Under the pieces are notes generated by a model. It did not search any database and was not told where the DNA came from. It saw only the letters and a list, made by a program, of their open reading frames with translations. This document shows, piece by piece, positions 8,617 through 15,636 of a stretch of DNA of 64,000 nucleotides. The DNA is from Flavobacteriales bacterium UBA6057. Its GTDB lineage: Bacteria > Bacteroidota > Bacteroidia > Flavobacteriales_G > Salibacteraceae. How positions within the stretch are numbered: the stretch's first letter is position 1; each line of letters starts with the position of its first letter. The stretch covers positions 62,001 to 126,000 of the forward strand of contig DIYJ01000004.1 of assembly GCA_002428995.1 (NCBI GenBank), written 5' to 3'. The translations under genes were made by a program, and so were the position numbers.

Positions 8617-9894
8617 TCAGTTCCCTTGTTTATCGATTCTGATGATATATGCGTTTTGGTTATTGAATTGGTCAATGGAGCTCCCTGCGATTATATAGCC
8701 ACCTTCTGCTATAGGATGAACCATCAATAACCGATTGTTTGAACCCGGATGAAAAGACCTCTGCCAAAGCAAAACGCCATCCGTAGAGCTGATTTCCGCA
8801 AGTATACCCATCTCGTTCTTAACATTATCATTAGTGCCGGTGGTGATAATACTCTCTGAGTCATTCATTGAGATGAAATTGAAGCTTGAAATTCCATCAT
8901 ATTCGCTGCTCCAGATGTTTTTGCCATTAACGTCAAGCTTTCTGAGGTAACCTAAAGAGCTAGAAGGTGTTTTGTAATTTTCGCCACATACGAGGTATCC
9001 ATCATTCGTTTCCGCAACGCCAATCGCTCGATTGCGGTATTGATCACCATCAATTTTTGTCCATATAATCTCTCCTGCATCAGTGGTCTTTACAATAACA
9101 TTATCATCCTTTTCACCTTCGCTGTACAGAGATTTCCTACCACAGACAAGAATGCTTCCATCCGAAGTGAGTTCTACTTCTCGAAATTCTGATCCATCCA
9201 CAATAACTTGACTCCATACTTCACTTCCATTTTCATCTACGCCCAATAAAAAGCCACCAAGGGTTGAATACTCAGTTCCAGAAACTATAAATCCTCCATT
9301 CGCTGCTCTCTCCACACCTGAAAATGAAGTTATCGGCCCTGGATTGAAAGACTTTTTCCACTGTAACTCTCCATCCTGATCCAGTTTAAGTAACAACCCT
9401 GAATTGGAAGAAGGTACCATACCTGAACTAGGTTCGGGGCTAGAACCTGCAGCAATGATGAAACCATTGTCATTGGTTTCTTTAATGTCTATTCCGTTAG
9501 CGGTAAGTTGGTCTGAAAATGTTTTCAACCAAATGGTTTCCCCAGAAGTGTTTGTTTTTAAGACTAGAATACTTTCAGAGGATCCACCACAAAAAACAAA
9601 ATTTCCATCTTGAGTTTGGCAGACTGAACTGAAGTAGTCTTTGTCTTTTCCTCCGATTAACCTCTGGAAAGAGCCATTTTCATCACTTGAAATTAAATAG
9701 TTATCGATGGATTCTCCCTGGTTCGGTTCTGGTAGAGTGGAGTATTCTTCATCTGTTTTTCGGCAGGATTCCATAAATCCGCAGAGCAAGATTGTGCTAC
9801 AGATTAGAAGACTTCTCCAAATGTATCTTAGTAAGCGAGAGCCTCCGAAAACGATAATTCTGGTCAAATGCAATGGTTCATAATATGAATTCAT
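8617..9894 (-). CDS. Exported lipoprotein with beta-propeller-like repeats
   Basis: 425 aa; family not recognised with certainty. A hydrophobic stretch (~29-42, LLICSTILLCGF) ends at a plausible lipobox Cys44 (FMESC), so it should be an outer-membrane or cell-surface lipoprotein. The remainder consists of about six or seven repeats of ~50 residues with the pattern GGFIVSG...LLLKLDQDGELQWKK, as in bacterial WD/PQQ-like propellers with Asp/Gly-rich loops. The ~28 residues before the hydrophobic stretch are unusual, so the true start may lie further in, although no internal ATG/GTG/TTG is available before the lipobox. It sits between two clusters of tRNA-Lys-derived repeats and looks more AT-rich than its neighbours, which suggests insertion into the array. 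Confidence 0.75.
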   Translation of the reverse strand: MNSYYEPLHLTRIIVFGGSRLLRYIWRSLLICSTILLCGFMESCRKTDEEYSTLPEPNQGESIDNYLISSDENGSFQRLIGGKDKDYFSSVCQTQDGNFVFCGGSSESILVLKTNTSGETIWLKTFSDQLTANGIDIKETNDNGFIIAAGSSPEPSSGMVPSSNSGLLLKLDQDGELQWKKSFNPGPITSFSGVERAANGGFIVSGTEYSTLGGFLLGVDENGSEVWSQVIVDGSEFREVELTSDGSILVCGRKSLYSEGEKDDNVIVKTTDAGEIIWTKIDGDQYRNRAIGVAETNDGYLVCGENYKTPSSSLGYLRKLDVNGKNIWSSEYDGISSFNFISMNDSESIITTGTNDNVKNEMGILAEISSTDGVLLWQRSFHPGSNNRLLMVHPIAEGGYIIAGSSIDQFNNQNAYIIRIDKQGN

Positions 9895-9996
9895 GTGGAA
9901 ATTGACGACAGAGACATTTATTTGGTTGGTGACTTGCTTCTCTCTGGACCTCGCTCTGTTTAGAGTACATTTCTCACGAAAGTCATTCGAGGGTAC

Positions 9997-10026
9997 AAAA
10001 AAGCTTCAGCGCTGGACGACTGAGGC
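9997..10026 (-). terminator. Terminator hairpin of repeat unit 3
   Basis: GCTTCAG (10003-10009) pairs with CTGAGGC (10020-10026) with one imperfect pair. Six T residues follow on the minus strand. Confidence 0.7.
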
Positions 10027-10128
10027 TTTCATTTTCTTTAGTGATCCGACAGGGGCTCCCTGAAGGATCTTCCTTCGTCAGACCTTCAGGATAAACTTCT
10101 CGCCCCAAGGTTTGAAACTTTGCCCAAC

Positions 10129-10157
10129 AAAAAAGCCTCAGCTATTAAAACTGAGGC
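10129..10157 (-). terminator. Terminator hairpin of repeat unit 2
   Basis: GCCTCAG (10135-10141) and CTGAGGC (10151-10157) form a perfect 7-bp stem, followed by six T residues on the minus strand. Confidence 0.8.
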
Positions 10158-10253
10158 TATCGTTTTCCTTGGTGACCTGACAGGGGCTCACTTCGATCAC
10201 TCCTTTCAGTCGTTCCTCAGCGTGAACTTCTCGCCCGCCAGACTTCATTGCAT

Positions 10254-10280
10254 AAAAAAACCTCAGCGTTAAAACTGAGG
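10254..10280 (-). terminator. Terminator of tRNA-Lys
   Basis: CCTCAG (10261-10266) pairs with CTGAGG (10275-10280), and seven T residues follow on the minus strand. It is 17 nt beyond the tRNA 3' end. Confidence 0.85.
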
Positions 10281-10297
10281 CTTCTCTTTTCGTATCG

Positions 10298-10370
10298 TGA
10301 CCCGGCTGGGGCTCGAACCCAGGACCCATACATTAAAAGTGTATTGCTCTACCAACTGAGCTACCGAGTC
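10298..10370 (-). tRNA. tRNA-Lys (anticodon TTT)
   Basis: The minus strand folds as a complete 73-nt cloverleaf: acceptor GACTCGG/CCGGGTC, D-arm GCTC/GAGC with AGTTGGTA, anticodon stem ATACA/TGTAT with loop CTTTTAA, T-arm CTGGG/CCCAG with TTCGAGC, and discriminator A. The CCA tail is not encoded. Acceptor position 4 has the wobble needed for C-G/G pairing. It is followed by a terminator and an array of partial copies of its 3' end. Confidence 0.96.
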
Positions 10371-10453
10371 ATTCCTTCTTTGAAAAGGGGTGCAAATATA
10401 GATGTATGGTGAATCAAACCAAATCAAAATTCAAGGTTTTGAAAAATGACTCG

Positions 10454-11908
10454 CTAGGGAGGTATGGCCCAGTCTTCCCGAGGGTTCACTCCGTAGGTGT
10501 CAAAGGCACCCACTTCATCCGTGGTATTTGGCTGACCTGTTCGCTGTTGAAGCCGGTAAAACCAGTTGTAGTCAGCCGGTTCGCCTAATATGTTAGAGTG
10601 CAGGAGTTCATAGCTCGCGCCTGTTCCAAGTGTGGTGTCATAGAACACAAACTTGGCGTTAGCCTTCCTTGGAGTCGCATAGTAATGCCATACTTCGTAG
10701 GGTAAGAACAAGGAAGTATTTGGGCGGGCAATTCTTCCATCTGGCTTGCCGTATTCCAGGTACACGCGTCCTTGATCGGTCGCGCAGCCATGTCGATAAC
10801 TGGTGGTGAATTCTTCATCCACCTTCTTCACATCCTCATAGTACTTCAGCCATTCTGCTTCAGGAGAAACAGGGTTTCGATCGTACCAAAATCCATAGAA
10901 AAAGCGTTGCAAGTCTTCGAGGCTGGAAGAGTCCAGCCGCTCGTCAATGTATCGTTCCTCCAGCGTTTCAGACTCCGGCCGCAGGCAGTAGGTCATGAGC
11001 TTCAAAGAGTCAAGATCTGTGAACTTGCGAACGAAGGTTTTGCTCAAGGCATCTTCACTCAGCGAATCAGGAGGCAGGAAGTCATTCAGTCGCTGAATGA
11101 TGAGTGAATTGGAAGTCACCAGTTCATTCTTCTTGTTTCGGGCTTCAAACCTGATGAGGTAGGCTCCGTTCATCAATTCACTAATGTCGAAGCGCTTGAG
11201 TAGCGGAATCAGGTCCTTGCCTGATTGGCGTTCTTTGGCGTGATACAGCGCTACTTCCTCGTTGGTCTCAAGGTTCACAATGTCAAAGCTCACCAGAAAG
11301 GGCTCTTCAGCGCCCAATTCCTGGTCGGTCTGGTAGAGTTCTGTGTAGCAGGTCAGTGTACTGTCTTGAGGACCAAAGAAACTCCCCACCTTGGGAATCA
11401 GGTCGTAGCCGGCACGTGAATAAATATTCTGCTCTTTGGTGGCTTCAGCGCTGCTCGCAAGAATAATGTTGCTGAAGAAGGCTTGGTTCGCGGGCACATT
11501 TACTTCTACTTTCTGAACGAGGCTCGTACTGTCCAAAACATTGTTCGCATCCCGAAGCACAATCTTCAGATCGTAATTCCCAGGAGCAAGCACGAAGCGT
11601 TGCTGATCTACAAAGTCTTGCACTTCGTTCAGCGTATCCTTAACCATTGGACCGCTGATGATGTTTTTGGAAAAGTCGATGATTTTGTCTCCCTGCATGA
11701 AGATGTAGGTGAGCTCTGCATTCGATTGGAACGAACCAGCCTCCTTTTCTTCAAATACAAAAGAAGAACCATAGAAGAGCATGTAGGTTTCTACGTAAGC
11801 ACCGTATTCCGGCTCGTAGAACACCCCGTGATTGAAGTTGGCATCAATACCAAAAGCTCGAATGGACAGGATCGTGATCCAGGCAAGTGTAAGCAGCTGT
11901 TTTTTCAT
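10454..11908 (-). CDS. GWxTD-domain exported protein
   Basis: 484 aa when started at ATG 11908, where a signal peptide begins (MKKQLLTLAWITILSIRAFG). The open frame extends 15 codons further upstream, but that adds only a non-signal segment. The C-terminal third matches the GWxTD family of Bacteroidota: FWYDRNP, then TDQGRVYLEYGKPDG, then EVWHY and a D-W near the end. In the eponymous motif Trp is replaced by Cys (GCATD). The middle of the protein looks like Ig-type beta sandwiches. Members are exported and their function is unknown. The gene starts ~70 bp from tRNA-Lys on the same strand, and a 22-bp palindrome lies 100 bp upstream. Confidence 0.85.
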   Translation of the reverse strand: MKKQLLTLAWITILSIRAFGIDANFNHGVFYEPEYGAYVETYMLFYGSSFVFEEKEAGSFQSNAELTYIFMQGDKIIDFSKNIISGPMVKDTLNEVQDFVDQQRFVLAPGNYDLKIVLRDANNVLDSTSLVQKVEVNVPANQAFFSNIILASSAEATKEQNIYSRAGYDLIPKVGSFFGPQDSTLTCYTELYQTDQELGAEEPFLVSFDIVNLETNEEVALYHAKERQSGKDLIPLLKRFDISELMNGAYLIRFEARNKKNELVTSNSLIIQRLNDFLPPDSLSEDALSKTFVRKFTDLDSLKLMTYCLRPESETLEERYIDERLDSSSLEDLQRFFYGFWYDRNPVSPEAEWLKYYEDVKKVDEEFTTSYRHGCATDQGRVYLEYGKPDGRIARPNTSLFLPYEVWHYYATPRKANAKFVFYDTTLGTGASYELLHSNILGEPADYNWFYRLQQRTGQPNTTDEVGAFDTYGVNPREDWAIPP

Positions 11909-12008
11909 AGGCACATGATCTTCAAAGATAACCCTCGATGCAAGTTCAAACATTCAAATTGAGCGAACGGTTTGCTCGCTTGGTGATAGCAAAAGCATTT
12001 CATCCCTC

Positions 12009-12030
12009 GTTATCAACAATTGTTGATAAC
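12009..12030. promoter_or_regulatory. Perfect 22-bp palindrome, possible operator
   Basis: GTTATCAACAA is followed directly by its exact reverse complement TTGTTGATAAC. Each arm contains TTATCAACA, one base from the general DnaA box TTATnCACA. With no loop it suits a dimeric DNA-binding protein better than a terminator. It is ~100 bp upstream of the GWxTD gene start. Confidence 0.5.
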
Positions 12031-12237
12031 TGCGGTGGATACGTTGTTCGTATCTGCATCGCCCAAAACCTTGTAAATCAGGTCATTCTGGGTATGTTTG
12101 ATTCAGTCAGTAAGGGTAAAACCTTCGAGCGTCCTTCGGGGCGCGATGTTACGGACAATCGTTCTTTGAATCTTGACCAAAGGGGCTGCGTTTTTTGAAG
12201 GCTTGGTTTTGCCAGGTTGGAGGGATGCAGTCTGAGA

Positions 12238-12421
12238 CTCCGGGTCAACCGGAGCAGAAGGCGTTTCAGAGTAGGCCTCATCCGGGAAATCGGATGGGAG
12301 GAAGGCGAAAGTCCTAAGTTTCGGAGGTTCGCCTCCGCGATAGCACGCCAGAGTTTCGATTCTGGCGAATGGCCAAAGCGACCAGACTGCGTTTGGTTGA
12401 TTGGGCTCGCGGTTTTCCGCG
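12238..12421. ncRNA. Cluster of six stem-loops, candidate structured RNA or REP-type element
   Basis: Successive inverted repeats: CTCCGG/CCGGAG (12238-12254), CATCCG/CGGATG (12279-12296), CGGAGG-TTCG-CCTCCG (12322-12337), CGCCAGA/TCTGGCG (12346-12367), CCAAA-GC/GC-TTTGG (12373-12396) and CGCGG-TTTT-CCGCG (12408-12421). The region is more GC-rich than its surroundings. Long open frames exist on both strands but appear to result from the GC content; their products are Arg/Pro/Ser-rich without domains or start signals. RNase P, tmRNA and SRP RNA hallmarks were looked for and not found. Direction unknown. Confidence 0.45.
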
Positions 12422-12535
12422 GGTTGGGCAGAGGCAACAAAGCCCGGCATGCGTATGCATCACCTGCTAACCCTGGTCGGTAGGATTTGAAGGCACTTTA
12501 TTGATGAGGCTAGCTGTTTTCCAAAAGAATCAGCA

Positions 12536-12633
12536 AACCGAGAACCTGGAAGCGATCTCGAAAGAGGTCGCTTTCTTGGTTTCTGGACAAACCATTTGCG
12601 TTGATCTCGGTTCAATGACAAACCGATTGTCAT
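12536..12633 (+). promoter_or_regulatory. Structured leader of the 55-aa protein gene, start codon in a hairpin
   Basis: AACCGAG (12536-12542) pairs with CTCGGTT (12606-12612) and encloses a hairpin of ten continuous pairs with a GAAA tetraloop (12550-12573). Next, ATGACAA (12615-12621) pairs perfectly with TTGTCAT (12627-12633), which covers the start codon at 12632. CGGTT (12608-12612) can alternatively pair with AACCG (12621-12625), which conflicts with both other helices. This arrangement could switch translation; it is inferred from base pairing only. Confidence 0.4.
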
Positions 12634-12799
12634 GTTTGGATTATTCAAAAAACCAACGGAGCGTGAGCGCCTTCAGAAAGAGTATAAGAAACTGGTCGAA
12701 GAGGCTCATAAGTTGAGTCATCGTGACCGAAAAGCCGGAGACGCCAAACTGGCCGAAGCCGAAGAAGTCGCTAAAAAGATCGATGCGCTAGCCAGCTGA
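12632..12799 (+). CDS. Lacal_2735-like small protein (55 aa)
   Basis: A 55-residue protein beginning MFGLFKKPTERERLQKEY. It is highly charged, entirely helical in character and ends in an Ala/Glu/Lys-rich coiled-coil segment. It closely resembles the small Bacteroidota proteins named Lacal_2735 family, whose function is unknown. The MFGLFKK start, the full match in length and the stop just before the convergent ridA gene support it as real. It has no signal peptide or membrane helix, so it is cytoplasmic. Its start codon is part of a 7-bp hairpin. Confidence 0.8.
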   Translation: MFGLFKKPTERERLQKEYKKLVEEAHKLSHRDRKAGDAKLAEAEEVAKKIDALAS

Positions 12800-12810
12800 T
12801 CTGGCCGCTA

Positions 12811-13188
12811 TCAGGCACCAGCAATACAGCTGATCTCCACATTCACTTCCTTCGGTAGTGTTTTCACCGCTACGGTCTCACGGGCTGGTGGCTCGCTTGG
12901 AAAATACTCCCCGTACACTTCATTGACCCGTGCAAACAGTGACATATCGCTCAGAAAGATGGAGCACTTCAACACGTTGCTGAAGTCCATATCGGCAGCA
13001 GCCAACACCGCCTTCAGGTTCTGCATCACAAGTTCGGTCTCTTCTTCGATGGTACCCGAAAGCAACTCACCCGTTTCAGCATTCAAGGGTATTTGTCCGC
13101 TCACGTACAGTACATTGTTGTATAGGACGGCCTGAGAATAAGGGCCAATAGGAGCGGGAGCGTGAGGACTGTTGATGATCGTTTTCAT
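12811..13188 (-). CDS. ridA: RidA-family 2-iminobutanoate/2-iminopropanoate deaminase
   Basis: 125 aa, the usual length for RidA. Conserved features: APIGPYSQAV at the N-terminus, YVSGQIPL, the ARETVAV segment carrying the catalytic Arg, and VEISCIA at the C-terminus. The enzyme is a cytosolic trimer that hydrolyses reactive imines released by PLP-dependent threonine/serine dehydratases. It is divergent from the glutamine amidotransferase gene (144 bp apart) and convergent with the 55-aa protein gene. Confidence 0.92.
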   Translation of the reverse strand: MKTIINSPHAPAPIGPYSQAVLYNNVLYVSGQIPLNAETGELLSGTIEEETELVMQNLKAVLAAADMDFSNVLKCSIFLSDMSLFARVNEVYGEYFPSEPPARETVAVKTLPKEVNVEISCIAGA

Positions 13189-13332
13189 GAAGATTTGTTG
13201 AAGTTTCTTGAGCCAAAGATGATGGTTTCTATTGGCTGTATGCCATCATTTTCTTGCGAACGAAGGGTGGAGTGATGCTGACCGCTCATAGCTGGCGGCT
13301 GATGACCATAAACTTCCATCTTCGCAGCTCAG

Positions 13333-13905
13333 ATGCCGTCCATTTTCATCATAGATAATTATGACTCCTTTACCTATAATCTGGTGCATCTGGTGGAGCA
13401 GTTGGAGGTGGAATACAGTGTGAAGCGAAATGACGATTTTGAATTGCCGGACGTGGAGCGTTTTTCACATATTCTCATCGGGCCGGGCCCCGGGTTGCCC
13501 TCAGAGTCTGGTAAGCTGATGGATACAATCGAGACCTACGGTGAGGCGAAGCCCATCCTTGGAGTGTGCCTGGGAATGCAGGGCTTGTTGGAATCAGCGG
13601 GTGGGAAAATGACCAATATGAAAACGGTGCAGCATGGCGCCATGAGTGTGTTAGCTGTTCAGCGACCTTCCCGCTTATTTAAGTCGTTGCCCGATCAGAT
13701 CAAAGTTGGGCGTTACCACTCATGGGCTTTTGAGGAAGAAAATGTTCCTTCCAGCTATCAGGTTACCGCTCAGGCGGAAGACGGATTGATCATGGCAGTA
13801 GAACATCGCCAAAAACCTTTGATCGGAGTTCAGTTCCACCCTGAGAGCATCATGACGGAATTTGGACTTGACATGCTTCGGAACTGGCTGGTCCCTCAAC
13901 CCTGA
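13333..13905 (+). CDS. pabA: Glutamine amidotransferase, anthranilate/aminodeoxychorismate synthase component II
   Basis: 190 aa class I glutamine amidotransferase. It has the DNYDSFTYNLVHL start, the oxyanion loop GPGPGLP, the nucleophile Cys79 in GVCLGMQG, and the His169/Glu171 pair in FHPES. It supplies ammonia to a chorismate-using partner. No trpE/pabB lies nearby, so a role in folate (PabA), tryptophan (TrpG) or both is possible; stand-alone copies away from trp genes are usually PabA. The gene is convergent with the DUF547 fusion gene, 29 bp away. Confidence 0.88.
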   Translation: MPSIFIIDNYDSFTYNLVHLVEQLEVEYSVKRNDDFELPDVERFSHILIGPGPGLPSESGKLMDTIETYGEAKPILGVCLGMQGLLESAGGKMTNMKTVQHGAMSVLAVQRPSRLFKSLPDQIKVGRYHSWAFEEENVPSSYQVTAQAEDGLIMAVEHRQKPLIGVQFHPESIMTEFGLDMLRNWLVPQP

Positions 13906-13934
13906 GAGGCTTCGGGCTTTTGGTGATTACCCAA

Positions 13935-15557
13935 TTAGCGAATAACTCTCAACCCAAAATTGAACGTTTGACCGGCACCTTCACCCGGGCTTCCAATCCA
14001 GAAATTGGTGTAGAGCGCTTCCAATTCGAGCAAGCCGGGAATCAGCTGATATTTCCCACCAAGGCCGGATTGAACGAAGTAGGTATTAAAAGCACTGAAG
14101 GTGTTATCGGAAGTGCCGTTGTCAAGGAAATTGTCCTCAATGTGTTTGGGCCAAAACTCTGTTTGACCGTAGATCGTGATCCGGCTGGTAGGGAAGTAGC
14201 TGATAAAGCCCGCAATAGGCGTCTCTACGAAGGGATTATTGCGGAACGAATTGCGCGGAAGGCTTGTCCATATACTCGCCCGAACAAAAGCTTGCCATTT
14301 CCCACCTCCGAGGCTTTGATCAAAAAAGATGTCGTTGATCCATAGCTGACGATCAAACTCAAGGAAAACAAACGCGTTCTCATCCGTGCGGTCCCGTCCT
14401 TCGAAGTCTTTAGCCACTGGAATTAAGAATGTAGACTGAATGCTCAGTCTTGGAACCTTTTTGAAAGGTGCTATTTTCACTTTGGGCCCCAGGTAGAGCG
14501 GAGCAGCCACAAATCCTGTGTCATCAGGAAAAGAGAAGATATTGAGCGCATTCTCGCGCTGAGAACCTCCAGCCAATACACTCTTTGCCCAGAAATCTGC
14601 CCCCACATTGATTTTGGGTGAAATGCCGATCAAAAACTGATTGATAGAAGTGAAAAAGGTGGATCGCGGACCAGAGGTGAGTCCATCATCCGAAAAGGAG
14701 GTAGTCTGTGTGTAGAGATTGAAGAAGGTTTTAAACTCCCACTGACCCTTGCTGAACAGCGCTGATGGTGTGTAGGCCTGCAAGTTTGGTTCGTCCGAAG
14801 ACTCGGCAACTTCCTGGCCATTCAATGACCAGTCGTATTCCAGATAGTTGATGGAGTAGTTTTCGGGAATTGGCTCGGTTCTGTGCTTGTTGATGAAGGC
14901 TCGTTCGCCCCCTTCGCGCTTAAAGTCTTCCGCAAACCAGAAGAAGATCTTGGAGATGCTCGCCCCGGATGCTTCGGGCTCCATATTCACGACCAGCAGA
15001 TCCGTCATGGAAGTCTTTGTTTGCTGGTCCATCTGGTTTTCGAGCTTTTTCGGTCGATAGGCTTCATTCAACAGTCGGGGACAACTGGCAGCTCCGCAAT
15101 TCAATACAAAGTGAAGCCGGGCATCGGGAAACTCCTTTCGCAGCAGCTTATTCTCAATGTCATCCAGTGTGTGCTTGTTGGAACCGAGTTGGTGCTGCTG
15201 GGTGGAGAAAAAACCAGACACCTCCTGTACCGAGTTGATAGGATAGTTCTGCACTACTTCTCTTACTACAATGAGATTGTAGACATTGATCCAATACGCT
15301 TTTTTGTCTGTGCCCTGAAAATCTGAGTAATCGGTATTGGCTATGAATTCATTCAGAGCGATTAAATCCGGATCACTCTTGGAAATGTTGGCATAATCCA
15401 CTGTTCCGTATTCATTCACATAGCGTCCCATGAAACTATCGTAGTGATCGAGAAACGGATCAAGCTGTGCAAAACTGGGAACAACCAACATGGTTAAAAA
15501 GAATGCTGTAAGGCACTTTACAAGTGCTCTTCTAAGGCTGCGAAATTGATGATTCAT
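13935..15557 (-). CDS. DUF547 domain fused to an outer-membrane beta-barrel
   Basis: 540 aa from ATG 15557, where a signal peptide starts (MNHQFRSLRRALVKCLTAFF, cleaved after SFA). The open frame continues 56 codons upstream but overlaps the divergent oxidoreductase gene. The N-terminal half is a DUF547 domain, with KKAYWINVYNL and the LNCGAASCP motif. DUF547 is distantly related to papain-like/transglutaminase folds. The C-terminal half (~from residue 270) has alternating aromatic/polar strands typical of an outer-membrane porin and ends LRVIR. The combination is uncommon to my knowledge. It is transcribed away from the redox/glycosyltransferase genes. Confidence 0.78.
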   Translation of the reverse strand: MNHQFRSLRRALVKCLTAFFLTMLVVPSFAQLDPFLDHYDSFMGRYVNEYGTVDYANISKSDPDLIALNEFIANTDYSDFQGTDKKAYWINVYNLIVVREVVQNYPINSVQEVSGFFSTQQHQLGSNKHTLDDIENKLLRKEFPDARLHFVLNCGAASCPRLLNEAYRPKKLENQMDQQTKTSMTDLLVVNMEPEASGASISKIFFWFAEDFKREGGERAFINKHRTEPIPENYSINYLEYDWSLNGQEVAESSDEPNLQAYTPSALFSKGQWEFKTFFNLYTQTTSFSDDGLTSGPRSTFFTSINQFLIGISPKINVGADFWAKSVLAGGSQRENALNIFSFPDDTGFVAAPLYLGPKVKIAPFKKVPRLSIQSTFLIPVAKDFEGRDRTDENAFVFLEFDRQLWINDIFFDQSLGGGKWQAFVRASIWTSLPRNSFRNNPFVETPIAGFISYFPTSRITIYGQTEFWPKHIEDNFLDNGTSDNTFSAFNTYFVQSGLGGKYQLIPGLLELEALYTNFWIGSPGEGAGQTFNFGLRVIR

Positions 15558-15636
15558 ACAGATGCTTTGTATTGTGCGAGGAAAGACGAACATTTGACTG
15601 GAAACCTTACTCAATTTCTTTTTTAACTGAACAATT

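Larger units (their letters stand above)
9995..10290 (-). repeat. Proximal tandem units of tRNA-Lys 3'-fragment/terminator array
   Basis: Downstream of tRNA-Lys on the minus strand are three terminator hairpins, starting at 10261, 10135 and 10003 on the plus strand, spaced 126 and 132 bp apart. Between them are two copies of the tRNA 3' end (plus strand GTGACCTGACAGGGGCTC from 10172 and GTGATCCGACAGGGGCTC from 10041; the gene has GTGACCCGGCTGGGGCTC). Each unit also holds a core AACTTCTCGCCC and a small internal inverted repeat. The organisation matches the rtT repeats behind E. coli tyrT, which duplicate the last ~19 bp of the tRNA. Confidence 0.8.

Noticed and set aside
8291..8698. Open frames of 64 codons (minus) and 117 codons (plus) near the repeat array
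   Set aside because: They run through tRNA-derived repeats or overlap the lipoprotein gene, and no family or signal could be seen.
8112..10290. CRISPR array
   Set aside because: The ~130-bp units contain tRNA fragments and terminators, diverge from one another and lack short regular spacers or cas genes.
10138..10329. 63-codon minus frame
   Set aside because: It reads through the 3' half of tRNA-Lys and two repeat units; not a protein gene.
12078..12483. Overlapping open frames of 88-120 codons on both strands
   Set aside because: They coincide with the GC-rich hairpin cluster; products are Arg/Pro/Ser-rich, without domains, start signals or codon bias like the neighbours.
12238..12600. 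RNase P RNA, tmRNA, SRP RNA or group II intron
   Set aside because: The characteristic strings (GAGGAAAGTCC, the tmRNA tRNA-like ends, the SRP GGAA tetraloop region, intron domain V) were looked for and not found.
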